64,000 bases of DNA from Bacteroidota bacterium (lineage in GTDB: Bacteria; Bacteroidota; Bacteroidia; Chitinophagales; Chitinophagaceae): positions 225,051-289,050 of the forward strand of contig CANGQJ010000001.1 of assembly GCA_947456625.1 (NCBI GenBank). Direction: 5' to 3'. Every line of letters begins with the position of its first letter. The first letter of the stretch is position 1. Under the pieces are notes generated by a model. That model saw only the letters and a list, made by a program, of their open reading frames with translations, was not told where the DNA came from and ran no database searches. The translations under genes were made by a program, and so were the position numbers. Of this stretch, positions 18,124-27,697 are shown piece by piece.

Positions 18124-21100
18124 TTATAGTTTCATTACTTTTTGGATATACAATACTTTGTTGTCACTTGAGGTTATCACTACTACATAAGTGCCACTTG
18201 TTAAGTTACTTACATCCATAGTTGCTCCAGTTTGTGCGTCGGTTAGGTCAATTATTTTTCCGCCCGATGTTGAACTGTACACTCCAATATTTACTTTTTG
18301 GTATTTTCTTAAATTAAAGTTTACTTTCAAGTCATGCATCATTGGATTTGGAAAAATCTTTATGGACTCGTCTTTATTTAATTCTATAACATCTGTTACG
18401 GAATTAAAGTAATAGTAAGGATCGCTATAAGTACTTTGACAACTATTAACAGTTGCTTTTGCAGTATAATTTCCTTGTACAGTTGGCTTAATAATATTGC
18501 TAGTATCGGCAAGCAATGCTAAATCACGATACCAAACATTGCCATAAGTATAGGAAGAAATTAAATTATTGGCAGCGTCTCTACTAATAATAGGTGCTGC
18601 AGGGTAGGCATTAATGGTCACTGTAATTTTAGCCCTAGCGCTTTCGCAACCTAGTGGGGAAATTTGACTCACATAATAATTGCTTACGCCATTTACATTT
18701 GTTGGGGCCACCACAGCGGTTGTAGCACTTGTTCCTAAGGTTTCATTGGTACCATACCATAATAGGGTATTGCCAGTAGTAGCAGTTGCTGTTAAGGTAA
18801 GTGGTTTAGTGTCTTTACAAGCACTAAAACTATTTACTGCTGGTGAAATTGGCAATTCATTTTTATTTAAAGCAATTACATTACTCTTATTACTTGGACA
18901 TCCTAATGCATAAATAACTGCAGCAAAGTTTCCAGTATTTTTAGCGTAGTAAATATTACTATTCTGTCCTGGAATTAAAATATCATCTTTATACCACTCA
19001 ATATTATTGGATAAATTACTTGTTATTTTAATTGAATCTCCAGAGCAAAATTGAGTATTACGCGTGTAGCTAATCACTGGTGCAGTTGGAACTGGCAACA
19101 TAGATACAGTTACTAAATTTCCTGCAGCTGCACTACAATTTCCATTAGTTGCTAAAACTCTAAAGTAGGTATTGCTAGTTAAGTTTCCAGTACTTATAGA
19201 AACCTGGCCAGTTGATCCAGCAATATTTGTCCAATTACCCGATCCAGAACTTGATTGTTGCCATACTATATCTCCAACACTACCAATTACCGATAATATT
19301 GTTTTTGTGCCAATGCAAATATCTGTATTTGCTGCAGAAGCAGTACCACCAGAACTTAATGCATCTACTTTTAAAAGTCCGTTTTTAGTTATAACGCCAC
19401 ATCCACCTGTTAGTGTAATTGTATAATTATAAGTGCCACCTACAGTAGGTCTTTCACTTATTGTAATTGCATTATTACTCCAAGTACCAGTTACGCCAAC
19501 TGGTAAACCTGTAAATGTTGCACCAGTTGCGCCAGTTGTAGTATATGTAATGTTTCCAATAGTATTGTTTGCACATAGTGATTGCGCATCCGATCCCGCA
19601 GCCGATGTTAATGCAATAGTATTTGTGGCAGGAATAATAATACTTCCTGTTTGTGTTAACCCTAAGCATCCTCCAAGTAAGGTTACGGTATAATTAAAGG
19701 TTCCAAAATTTGGAGTTGGTGTTCCACTAATTGTTATAGTATTATTTGCCCAGTCGCCAATTACACCTGCAGGAAGTCCAGCAAATGTTGCTCCTGTAGA
19801 ACCCGAAATGGCATAAGTAATATTTGCAATTGGAGTATTACTACAAACTGTTTGTGTTTGAGTTCCAGCAGCCGAGCTTAACACCATACTATTTTGCTGC
19901 ATCATAGCAATTGACCCCGTTTTTGTTACGGTGCCACAACCACCATTTAATGTTATAGTAAAATTAAAGGTGCCAGAAGTTGGTGTTGGTGTTCCGCTAA
20001 TGGTAATAATATTATTGGCCCAAGTACCAGTAACGCCTCCAGGCAGGCCGCTAAAACTAGCTCCAGTAGCACCTGTTGTAGTATAAGTAATATTGGTTAT
20101 TGGTGCACCAATACATGCAATTTGAGTATCGGTTCCCGCTGCTGAACTTAAATTAATTGTATTTAAATTAGATACAATAGTTCCTGTTGCAGTAGTGCCT
20201 CCACAACCACCTGTTGTAGTTACTATATAATTAAATGTGCCAGCAACTGTTGGTGTACCAACAATGGTGACTAGATTATTGGCCCATGATCCTGTAACTC
20301 CAGTGGGCAGCCCTGTAAATGTAGCACCAGTTGCACCAGTGGTTGTATAGGTTATGGAAGCAATATTAATATTAATACAATGCGTTTGTGAATTGGTTCC
20401 AGCAGGGGAGCTTAAAGTAATTGTATTTGCTGGTGGAATATAAATAGATCCTGTTTTTGTAATAGTACCACAACCACCTGTTAAAGTAATAGTATAAGTA
20501 AATGTGCCATTGGTTGGAGTTGGAGTACCACTAATAGTTATGGTATTGGCAGCCCACGCACCACTTACGCCATTAGGAAGTCCTGCAAATGTTGCACCAG
20601 TTGCTCCAGTTGTTGTGTAAGTAATATTTGTTATTGGCACATTGCTACATGCAGTTTGAGCATCGGTTCCAGCATTTGAGCTTAAAGTTATAGTGTTTGG
20701 TGGTTGAATACCAATGCTTCCCGTTTTTGTAACCGTACCACAACCACCGGTAAGCGTTACAGTATAAGTAAATGTACCAGAGGTTTCAGTAATGGTACCA
20801 CTTATGGTTACCACATTTGCAGACCATGATCCAGTAATACCTCCAGGTAATCCTGTGAATGTTGCTCCTGTTGCACCAGTTGTTGCATAGGTAATATTTG
20901 TAATTACACTATTGCTACAAACACGTTGGGCATCGGTGCCTGTAGTAGAACTTAATACAATGGTATTTATATTAGAAGTTATAGTTCCAGTTGCTGTAAC
21001 AGAACCACAACCACCAATGCTACTAACTGTGTATGTATAAGTACCAGCTACAGTTGGTGTACCACTTATGGTTGCAATATTATTTGCCCAAGCTCCAGTG

Positions 21101-24100
21101 ACACCAGTTGGTAGTCCACTAAATGTTGCACCCGTTGCACCCGTTGTGTTATAGGTAATATTTGTAATTGCACTATTAATACAAACAGTTTGTGTGCTTG
21201 ATCCTGATGCTAAAGCAATTGTGTTTTGTTGTGGAATTGTTATGGTTCCTGTTGCTGTTACCGAACTACAACCGCCAGTTAATGTTACTGTGTAGCTAAA
21301 GGTGCCCGTTGTTGTTGGTGTACCACTAATTGTTGCAACACTTGCTGCCCAAGTTCCAGTAACCCCTGCTGGAAGTCCAGTAAATGTTGCGCCAGTTGCA
21401 CCAGTAGTGTTGTATCTAATATTTGTTAAAACAGTATTTAAACAAACAGTTTGCGAGTTGGTTCCAGCAGCAGATGCTAATGTTACTGTATTTGCTGACG
21501 GGATCACAATTCTACCTGTTTGTGTAAATACACTACAGCCTCCACTTAATGTTATTGTATAATTAAATGTTCCAGAGGTTGGGGTAGGAGTACCACTAAT
21601 AGTAATGGTAGTTCCAGACATGGTTCCTGTTACACCAGCAGGTAACCCACTAAATGAGGCGCTGGTTGGACCATTAGTGGTGTAAGTAATATCTGTAATT
21701 GCATTATTGGAACAAATAGTTTGTGCGTCGGTTCCTGTAGCAGAAGTTAAGGTGATAGCATTTAAAGAAACGGTTATCGTACCCGTTGCTGTTGTAGTTA
21801 AACAACCCGAAGTAAGTGTAAGTGTGTAATTAAAAGTTCCCGTATTTGTTGGTGTACCAGAAATTGTTACCAGATTTGAATTTAAACTAGCGGTCACACC
21901 AGCAGGAGCACCAGTAAGGGTCACACCCGTTACATTGGTGGTAGTATAAGTAATACTATTAATTGCAGTATTTTGACAAACGTTTTGAATATTTGAATTT
22001 ACTCCAGAGCTTAAGCTTACAGCAGGTGTTGCACAATAAGTAAAGCCTGGGCTAATTGCTTGACCATCCGCATTTGTAACAGCTACATTACCACTTGCTC
22101 CATTTGCTACAATAGCTGTTATGGAAGTAGAGGAAGTTGCTGTATAGGATGCTGCTGCAACGTTCCCAAAACTTACCGCAGTTACTCCTGTAAAATTAGT
22201 TCCCGTAATAGTTACACTGGTACCACTTGTTGCAGTTGTTGGCGTAAATGAAGTGATAGTAGGTGCTACATTAAATCCATTGGATGAAAATAAGCCTCTA
22301 CCAAATGTGGCAGCAATAACTTGTTTATCAGAAGGTCGGTATTGTAACATATCCGTTCTAACATTGGTAAAACCATTATTCATTTGTGACCAACTTGGGT
22401 TGGCAGCACTAAAATTAGTAGTGCCATAAATACCAAGCTCAGTAGCTAGTAATACATCATTGGTTCGGTTACTTGGATTAAACATAGCCCATCTTACTGG
22501 GATGTTTGGAAACTTGCTTCCGCCATTTCCCATTTTATTGGACCAGTTTACTCCACCATCATTTGTATACCATATTCTGTCAATTCCATAGTTAAAAAAG
22601 GTAACAAGTAATTCGTTTTCATTAGCTCCTATATCTATGCATGAAATAGATGCATTTGCTGGCAAAGTAGAAGTATTTATGACAGTCACACCAGGAGTGC
22701 CATCTGCATTAGTTACTTTTAAAATTTTACTTTTTGAAGTTCCAATAAATAATGTAGTTGAATTTGTGGTATATGGTGAAACTTTAAAAGCAGTAATGGA
22801 AGCTGTTAATCCTGTGATAGAAACATCTGACGCACTTGGTGTTCCATTAATTCCAGTTATTCTTTTGATTAATCCATTTGTGCCATCAGAGCTTTTATAA
22901 GAGTAATAAATATGCAAATTATTATCGTAAGTAGCTGGATTAATAAAAGATCCTGAGCTTTGTTCATTTAATATTGTACTAAAATTTGCTCCTCCATTGG
23001 TTGAAAGATATATTGTATTTTGAGTATAAGCAGTTATTTGGTAATTAGGATTGGTTTGGTCAATAAAACAATATGCGCCATCACCGCCACTTGCTTCAGA
23101 AGTAGAGCTAAGTCCTGCACTTGTAAATTTTTGTGTTCCATTATCCTGCGCTCCTGCTAAATAGTAATCAGTTGCAGTTGTTGGATGTATTGCAGCTGCA
23201 TAAAACTGTGTAACATTATAATTTTTATTCCTTTGATTAATAGTAATACTTGATATAGCATTATTTAAATTATTGCTATAAAAAACACCGCCATCATTGC
23301 CAAACATAGCAGTTGTAGACGAGCCTGGTTTAAACTCTAATGTATGTTGATCGGCATGTATAAGTGGAATATTTAAAGTATTTAAACTTGGATTATTTGA
23401 CCATTTGCTTAATTGTGTCCAAGTAGATCCTGCGTCGGTGCTCTTAAATAAATCAACACCCCCTACATAAACAGCTGAGGCGTTAAGTGGATCTACCTTT
23501 AAAACTTGATCATACCATGCCTGTCCTCTTGTAAAATCGTTATTTTGATGCATTTTAGTTTCAGCATCATCTGGAAGTGCAAGATCTGACCATGTTGTTC
23601 CATTATCAGTTGTTTTAATCAATGAAATTGTTGAAATACCGTTACTAGTATTTTTTTCAATATATCCATAAATATAATTTGCATTACTTGGAGCTGCTGC
23701 AACAGTTACTCTACCTTGTAAAAAAGTTACAGGAGTTGAATAAGCATTTGTCCATGTTGTTCCATTGTCTGAGTAAAATATATTTCCACCGCCCAATGTT
23801 GCAGGTGGCACAACATAATATGGATTTGATTTTGTTCCAATCCAAATTCTATTATTTGCTCCAAATGAAATTGAAGATGGAGTATAAGGAATATAGTTTA
23901 ATCCAGTACCTAAATTAAATGGTAAAACTTGTGTCCAACTTGTGCCACCATCTGTAGAACGATAAAGTCCAGTATATTGGTAAATTGACCATGTTCCATT
24001 ATACGAATTTCCATCAACAGCAGCATAAACCACACCAGTTGTTGTGCCAGATATTGTTTCACTTCTTACTCCTAAATCATTAATATAAGTCATCCCAGTA

Positions 24101-24882
24101 GTTGAACTTAGTTGTGTCCAAGTTGCACCATCATCTGTTGATTTCCAAATGCCTGCACCTTGTGAACTGTTCGCCTGGTATCCTTCGCCAGTAGATACAT
24201 ATATAGTGGTAGTGGTTACTGGATCAAATACAATTTTAGTAATTGATAAATTGGACCATACATCTCCCACATTCACCCAAGCCGAGTTTGCATCTGTTAT
24301 ATCATTGTTGTACCAAAGTCCTCCTGAAACTCCACCAGCCCAAACTTTTTTACCTGTGCCGTCATTTGGATCCCATGCAAGTGCTCTAGTTCTTCCTCCA
24401 ACATTATTGGGACCACGTTGTGACCAGGAAGTATTATTGCCAGATCCAGGTAAACCTAATAATGCACCAGATAAACTACTAACTGCATTATTAATCATAA
24501 TGCCAGGAAGTACCTCTGGTGTTGGTCTATTTAAAGCAGGATCTTTTGTTCTTTCAAAATCTTGTTGAAAAGCAAGCTCAGGAGCATCCTCATTTTCTGC
24601 TTCACCTTCAAGTTCTTCTCTTTCTTTTTCTTCACGTTCCTCTAATGCTTCTTTTTCATTTTTTTCGTCTTTTTCTAAAACAGATTGTTTCTTATTGGAT
24701 GATTTTAAAGAAGGCGCAGTATTTGTAAATGCAATATTATTTTGTTCAACTATTTTTTTAGAAACTGAGTTATTTTCTGAAACACTATTTTTAAGCTCCG
24801 TTTTATGATTTAACATTAAACTAGTGAAATACAAAATAGTAGATCCTAAAATAGTTATAAGGGCTATCTTAATTTTATTCAT
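18124..24882 (-). CDS. Giant T9SS-sorted surface protein: beta-propeller, IPT/TIG, ten Ig-like repeats
   Basis: A 2252-residue protein. Order: a hydrophobic N-terminal signal segment; a Glu/Lys-rich charged stretch (about 60-110); a sortilin/BNR-type beta-propeller with repeated STDGG.SWTQ motifs (about 140-870); an IPT/TIG domain (TITSFTPTTATSGTSVTITG); ten tandem repeats of about 88 residues (core ITYTTTGATGATF.GLP.GVTG.W, then TISGTPT, then GGCG); further Ig-like domains; and a C-terminal T9SS type A sorting domain (IFPNPMMHDLKV to YIQKVMKL). It should be exported by T9SS and anchored on the cell surface, perhaps as an adhesin. A TATTTTTA box at 24958-24965 is a candidate promoter. Confidence 0.85.
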   Translation of the reverse strand: MNKIKIALITILGSTILYFTSLMLNHKTELKNSVSENNSVSKKIVEQNNIAFTNTAPSLKSSNKKQSVLEKDEKNEKEALEEREEKEREELEGEAENEDAPELAFQQDFERTKDPALNRPTPEVLPGIMINNAVSSLSGALLGLPGSGNNTSWSQRGPNNVGGRTRALAWDPNDGTGKKVWAGGVSGGLWYNNDITDANSAWVNVGDVWSNLSITKIVFDPVTTTTIYVSTGEGYQANSSQGAGIWKSTDDGATWTQLSSTTGMTYINDLGVRSETISGTTTGVVYAAVDGNSYNGTWSIYQYTGLYRSTDGGTSWTQVLPFNLGTGLNYIPYTPSSISFGANNRIWIGTKSNPYYVVPPATLGGGNIFYSDNGTTWTNAYSTPVTFLQGRVTVAAAPSNANYIYGYIEKNTSNGISTISLIKTTDNGTTWSDLALPDDAETKMHQNNDFTRGQAWYDQVLKVDPLNASAVYVGGVDLFKSTDAGSTWTQLSKWSNNPSLNTLNIPLIHADQHTLEFKPGSSTTAMFGNDGGVFYSNNLNNAISSITINQRNKNYNVTQFYAAAIHPTTATDYYLAGAQDNGTQKFTSAGLSSTSEASGGDGAYCFIDQTNPNYQITAYTQNTIYLSTNGGANFSTILNEQSSGSFINPATYDNNLHIYYSYKSSDGTNGLIKRITGINGTPSASDVSITGLTASITAFKVSPYTTNSTTLFIGTSKSKILKVTNADGTPGVTVINTSTLPANASISCIDIGANENELLVTFFNYGIDRIWYTNDGGVNWSNKMGNGGSKFPNIPVRWAMFNPSNRTNDVLLATELGIYGTTNFSAANPSWSQMNNGFTNVRTDMLQYRPSDKQVIAATFGRGLFSSNGFNVAPTITSFTPTTATSGTSVTITGTNFTGVTAVSFGNVAAASYTATSSTSITAIVANGASGNVAVTNADGQAISPGFTYCATPAVSLSSGVNSNIQNVCQNTAINSITYTTTNVTGVTLTGAPAGVTASLNSNLVTISGTPTNTGTFNYTLTLTSGCLTTTATGTITVSLNAITLTSATGTDAQTICSNNAITDITYTTNGPTSASFSGLPAGVTGTMSGTTITISGTPTPTSGTFNYTITLSGGCSVFTQTGRIVIPSANTVTLASAAGTNSQTVCLNTVLTNIRYNTTGATGATFTGLPAGVTGTWAASVATISGTPTTTGTFSYTVTLTGGCSSVTATGTITIPQQNTIALASGSSTQTVCINSAITNITYNTTGATGATFSGLPTGVTGAWANNIATISGTPTVAGTYTYTVSSIGGCGSVTATGTITSNINTIVLSSTTGTDAQRVCSNSVITNITYATTGATGATFTGLPGGITGSWSANVVTISGTITETSGTFTYTVTLTGGCGTVTKTGSIGIQPPNTITLSSNAGTDAQTACSNVPITNITYTTTGATGATFAGLPNGVSGAWAANTITISGTPTPTNGTFTYTITLTGGCGTITKTGSIYIPPANTITLSSPAGTNSQTHCININIASITYTTTGATGATFTGLPTGVTGSWANNLVTIVGTPTVAGTFNYIVTTTGGCGGTTATGTIVSNLNTINLSSAAGTDTQIACIGAPITNITYTTTGATGASFSGLPGGVTGTWANNIITISGTPTPTSGTFNFTITLNGGCGTVTKTGSIAMMQQNSMVLSSAAGTQTQTVCSNTPIANITYAISGSTGATFAGLPAGVIGDWANNTITISGTPTPNFGTFNYTVTLLGGCLGLTQTGSIIIPATNTIALTSAAGSDAQSLCANNTIGNITYTTTGATGATFTGLPVGVTGTWSNNAITISERPTVGGTYNYTITLTGGCGVITKNGLLKVDALSSGGTASAANTDICIGTKTILSVIGSVGDIVWQQSSSGSGNWTNIAGSTGQVSISTGNLTSNTYFRVLATNGNCSAAAGNLVTVSMLPVPTAPVISYTRNTQFCSGDSIKITSNLSNNIEWYKDDILIPGQNSNIYYAKNTGNFAAVIYALGCPSNKSNVIALNKNELPISPAVNSFSACKDTKPLTLTATATTGNTLLWYGTNETLGTSATTAVVAPTNVNGVSNYYVSQISPLGCESARAKITVTINAYPAAPIISRDAANNLISSYTYGNVWYRDLALLADTSNIIKPTVQGNYTAKATVNSCQSTYSDPYYYFNSVTDVIELNKDESIKIFPNPMMHDLKVNFNLRKYQKVNIGVYSSTSGGKIIDLTDAQTGATMDVSNLTSGTYVVVITSSDNKVLYIQKVMKL
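19361..22035 (-). repeat. Ten tandem coding repeats of about 266 bp
   Basis: Ten near-identical units within the giant surface gene encode Ig-like modules with the consensus TNITYTTTGATGATF, then GLPxGVTGxW, then ISGTPTxxxGTFxYTxTLTGGCG. The first unit (nearest the N-terminus) is the most divergent, and units 3-8 are the most alike. Each unit carries a conserved pair of cysteines. Unit number may vary between strains by recombination. Confidence 0.85.
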
Positions 24883-25002
24883 TTTACGGGTATGTGATTA
24901 TTTGTAAAACAAGGGCAAAGCAGCCCTATTTACACCTTGTAAGATAAGGAAACTTGCTAAAAATATAGCATATGTTCTATGGTTTTATGTTGAAAATTGT
25001 TG

Positions 25003-25066
25003 GGGTTTGTGCTTCTCATCTGTTTACAAAAGCAAGCTTTTGACACAGCTTCGAAACAAAAAACCC
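25003..25066 (-). repeat. tRNA 3'-flank structured element, copy 2
   Basis: Downstream of tRNA-Leu(CAA) on the minus strand, just after its terminator. It carries the same layout as copy 1: CTGT, GT, a 6-bp stem CAAAAG/CTTTTG closing a CUUG loop (25027-25042), TAA, ACAG, enclosed by outer GGGTTT/AAACCC arms. Compared with copy 1 (TGTAAG/CTTACA), three of the six stem pairs differ and every change preserves pairing, while the flanking unpaired GT and TAA are identical. The rest of the 338-bp gap between the giant gene and hscB holds only the tRNA and a candidate promoter. Confidence 0.65.
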
Positions 25067-25088
25067 TGTCACGAAAGTGACAGGGTTT
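25061..25088 (-). terminator. Terminator of tRNA-Leu(CAA)
   Basis: AAACCCTGTCAC, loop GAAA, GTGACAGGGTTT is a perfect 12-bp stem. On the minus strand it is followed by a T run, and it lies 2 bases after the tRNA 3' end. Confidence 0.9.
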
Positions 25089-25089
25089 G

Positions 25090-25173
25090 TGCCCAGAACA
25101 GGAATCGAACCTGCACTACCTTGCGATAACCAGATTTTGAGTCTAGCGCGTCTACCAGTTCCGCCATCTGGGC
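25090..25173 (-). tRNA. tRNA-Leu(CAA)
   Basis: A class II cloverleaf on the minus strand with acceptor stem GCCCAGA/TCTGGGC, anticodon stem CTAGA/TCTGG around the loop CTCAAAA (anticodon CAA), a long variable arm, T-loop TTCGATT and discriminator A. CCA is not encoded. It reads leucine codon UUG. Confidence 0.95.
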
Positions 25174-25220
25174 ATTATTATTTGGATATACAAGCTATCC
25201 AGGCGGGATGCAATATTACG

Positions 25221-25724
25221 TTAATGGTGGAAATCTTCCAAAATACGGTCTAGGTATTTTTTCTTGTAATAGTAGTCCTTTATTTGCAGCATGCCTTCCT
25301 GTGGAATACTAAGCGCAGTAGGCGCTTCCAAATAGGATTTAATTGGAGTGAGTATTTCATTTTTTATTGCATTTATTTGATCAATAATTACCTTCTTTTC
25401 CTGGTCAGTTTCGGCATCCATCCAAGCCTCATTAAACTCCATCATTTCCATTAAAAAGTCGGGAGCTAAATTGTATTTTTCATCGGGTAAAATAGTGCTT
25501 GTAATTTCTAAAACATAGGGGAGTAATAAATCCTTGTTGTTTAATAAACTAAATGCTTTATTTGCAATGGCCGATTGCTCTAAAGCCAATTCCTGTTCCA
25601 TTTGTGTTCCTTGTACAAATTTATCTGGATGCGAAGCACGTTGAATTTGCATAAATGCACTGCGAAGCTGATTAGAATCAGTAGTAAAAGCAACTGGTAT
25701 ATTAAATAATTCAAAATAGTTCAT
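25221..25724 (-). CDS. hscB: Fe-S cluster co-chaperone HscB
   Basis: A 167-residue protein. The N-terminal J-domain starts MNYFELFNIPVAF and contains HPD in RASHPDKF. The C-terminal HscB oligomerisation domain follows (FLMEMMEFNEAWMDAE). HscB hands IscU to its Hsp70 partner during Fe-S cluster delivery. No isc or suf genes are adjacent, so the Hsp70 partner must be encoded elsewhere or be the general DnaK at 12.5 kb. It is divergent from the dehydrogenase-like gene. Confidence 0.9.
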   Translation of the reverse strand: MNYFELFNIPVAFTTDSNQLRSAFMQIQRASHPDKFVQGTQMEQELALEQSAIANKAFSLLNNKDLLLPYVLEITSTILPDEKYNLAPDFLMEMMEFNEAWMDAETDQEKKVIIDQINAIKNEILTPIKSYLEAPTALSIPQEGMLQIKDYYYKKKYLDRILEDFHH

Positions 25725-25758
25725 ATCCTAAAATTGTATATTGTGTAAAATTAACAAA

Positions 25759-26958
25759 ATGCCATTACTTGGACTTATTAAAGAAGGAAAAGTTCCTAGT
25801 GACAATAGGGTGGCTATGACACCTAAACAGTGTAAATGGTTTAAAGTAAACTACCCCAATTGGGATGTTATTGTAGAAGCCTCATTGCACCGTTGTTATT
25901 CCGATAACGAATATACACGTGAAGGCATTAAAATAGTGCATGATATAAGTAGTGCAGACATTTTATTAGGTATTAAGGAAGTGCCAGTTAGTCAATTAAT
26001 TGCCAATAAAACTTATTTATTTTTCTCTCATACTAAAAAGGCGCAGCCCTATAACCAAGCATTGTTTCACGCAATGATGGATAAACAAATTACCTTAATT
26101 GATTATGAATGTTTAGAGCACGAAGACGGTCAGCGATTAATTGGCTTTGGATTTTTTGCTGGCATTGTTGGTGCACATAATGGGATTATGGCTTTTGGAA
26201 AACGCACAAAAGTATATCAATTAGGAAGAGTAAAGGATGTAAAAGATTATATGGAACTAGTGCACACTTATTTTGGATTAAAACTTCCCAATATAAAAAT
26301 TGCAGTAACTGGCTCGGGAAGAGTAGCACATGGCATTTTAGAAATCATGAATTTATTGGATGTGCAACAAGTAGAACCCGAAGATTATATTAAACGTACT
26401 TATGCATACCCCGTGTATGTACATTTAAAAGGACGTGATTTATATGCGCATAAATTAAATAATACCTATATCAGGGAGGACTTTCATCAAAATCCAACTA
26501 ACTATAATTGTTTATTTAATAAGTATTTAAAGCAAACGCATATTTTAATGAATGGGGTGTATTGGGAAAAAGATATTCCACCATTATTTACTTTAGACGA
26601 TTTAAAAGACGATGATTATGCATTAACAACCATTGCTGATATCACCGACGATATGAATGGAAGTATTCCTCTAAATATTGGGGATGCAAGCACCGAAGAG
26701 CCTGTTTATGGTGTTAATTTAACAACACTTCAAAAAACAATTCCATATTTACATAATAGTATTGATATTATGGCAGTTGGTAATTTACCCAACGAACTTC
26801 CAAGGGATGCAAGCCGGTTTTTTGGCGAGCAATTGTTAAAATATGTGATTCCCGATTTAATAGGAGCCGGCAGTGCTATAATTACAAAAGCAACTATTTT
26901 AGATAAAGGAAAATTGACAAATGCATTTGATTATTTAAAATCTTATGCGCAACATTAG
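25759..26958 (+). CDS. NAD(P)-dependent dehydrogenase, AlaDH/PNT type (saccharopine-dehydrogenase-like)
   Basis: A 399-residue protein. The N-terminal half resembles the alanine dehydrogenase/transhydrogenase N-domain (LLGLIKEGKVPSDNRVAMTPKQC, cited as blocks GLIKEGK and RVAMTP). A Rossmann segment follows (IKIAVTGSGRVAHGILEIM) with GxGxxxxG. The fold and length fit lysine-forming saccharopine dehydrogenase relatives. The exact substrate is not readable. The start is the ATG at 25759; the frame is open 18 bp further to a TTG with no support. Confidence 0.78.
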   Translation: MPLLGLIKEGKVPSDNRVAMTPKQCKWFKVNYPNWDVIVEASLHRCYSDNEYTREGIKIVHDISSADILLGIKEVPVSQLIANKTYLFFSHTKKAQPYNQALFHAMMDKQITLIDYECLEHEDGQRLIGFGFFAGIVGAHNGIMAFGKRTKVYQLGRVKDVKDYMELVHTYFGLKLPNIKIAVTGSGRVAHGILEIMNLLDVQQVEPEDYIKRTYAYPVYVHLKGRDLYAHKLNNTYIREDFHQNPTNYNCLFNKYLKQTHILMNGVYWEKDIPPLFTLDDLKDDDYALTTIADITDDMNGSIPLNIGDASTEEPVYGVNLTTLQKTIPYLHNSIDIMAVGNLPNELPRDASRFFGEQLLKYVIPDLIGAGSAIITKATILDKGKLTNAFDYLKSYAQH

Positions 26959-26959
26959 T

Positions 26960-27697
26960 TTACAAATGCAAATAATAAGGGGATAGTAAATTAATAAAGC
27001 TTTGAGTGTATTTGTTTTCAGCATCCTTAATGATGAAATTGGTGCGTTTTATTTTTGCTGCTACTTTATCCGATTTTATAAATTTTTGTAAGGCCCTAAA
27101 TGGTTTTTGCTTGTCAGCATTGTAAACCATTACTTCTTCTAATAATTGCATTCCTTTTTCAGTGGCTAATTTTTGCATGGTATAAGCACGCAATGCAGGC
27201 ACCATTACAAAATAATGTCCGTTGGGTTTAAGTAACCTATCTACTTCATTTATAAGTGTTGTCCATGGCAAAGCAATACTATGTGTTGCTAAGTTTTTGT
27301 TTTCAGAAATAGATTGCAAATCACCTTCAAAAAATGGGGGGTTGCTTATAATACAATCGTAGCTTATGTTTTGGGTAGATGCGCTATAATTTTGCAATGC
27401 ATTATTTATTAAATGTAAATGCCCACTCCAAGGGCTTGCTATAAAATTTTGGGTAGCCTGCTTCGCAGCACCTGGCTCAATTTCTATGGAAGTAATATTA
27501 GCTTTTGTATTTGCTTGTGCAACCATTAAACTTAAAAGTCCAGTACCAGTGCCAATATCAAGAATAGAAGATGCTTTCTTTATTATTTCATCTTCTGCCA
27601 TCCAAGCCCCAAACAAACATGCATCAGTACATACCTTCATTGCGGTATGTTCCTGATGCACGATAAATTTTTTAAACTGAAAATAAGTGTTGGCCAC
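26960..27697 (-). CDS. trmN6: tRNA1(Val) (adenine-37-N6)-methyltransferase, YfiC/TrmN6 type
   Basis: A 245-residue class I SAM methyltransferase. SAM motif I is ILDIGTGTGLLSLM; the amino-methylating catalytic motif is SNPPFFEGD. The start FQFKKFIVHQEHTAMKVCTDACLFGAWM is diagnostic of YfiC. The GTG start overlaps the sdhB stop by one base (TAGTG), so translation is probably coupled to the succinate dehydrogenase operon. Confidence 0.9.
   Translation of the reverse strand: MANTYFQFKKFIVHQEHTAMKVCTDACLFGAWMAEDEIIKKASSILDIGTGTGLLSLMVAQANTKANITSIEIEPGAAKQATQNFIASPWSGHLHLINNALQNYSASTQNISYDCIISNPPFFEGDLQSISENKNLATHSIALPWTTLINEVDRLLKPNGHYFVMVPALRAYTMQKLATEKGMQLLEEVMVYNADKQKPFRALQKFIKSDKVAAKIKRTNFIIKDAENKYTQSFINLLSPYYLHL

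Noticed and set aside
19361..22035. Regularly spaced repeats that could suggest a CRISPR array
   Set aside because: Units are about 266 bp, lie in one reading frame and encode Ig-like modules; there are no short repeats with unique spacers and no cas genes.
18191..24728. Many open frames antisense to or shifted from the giant surface gene
   Set aside because: They mirror the low-complexity Thr/Gly/Ser repeats and have no independent signals.
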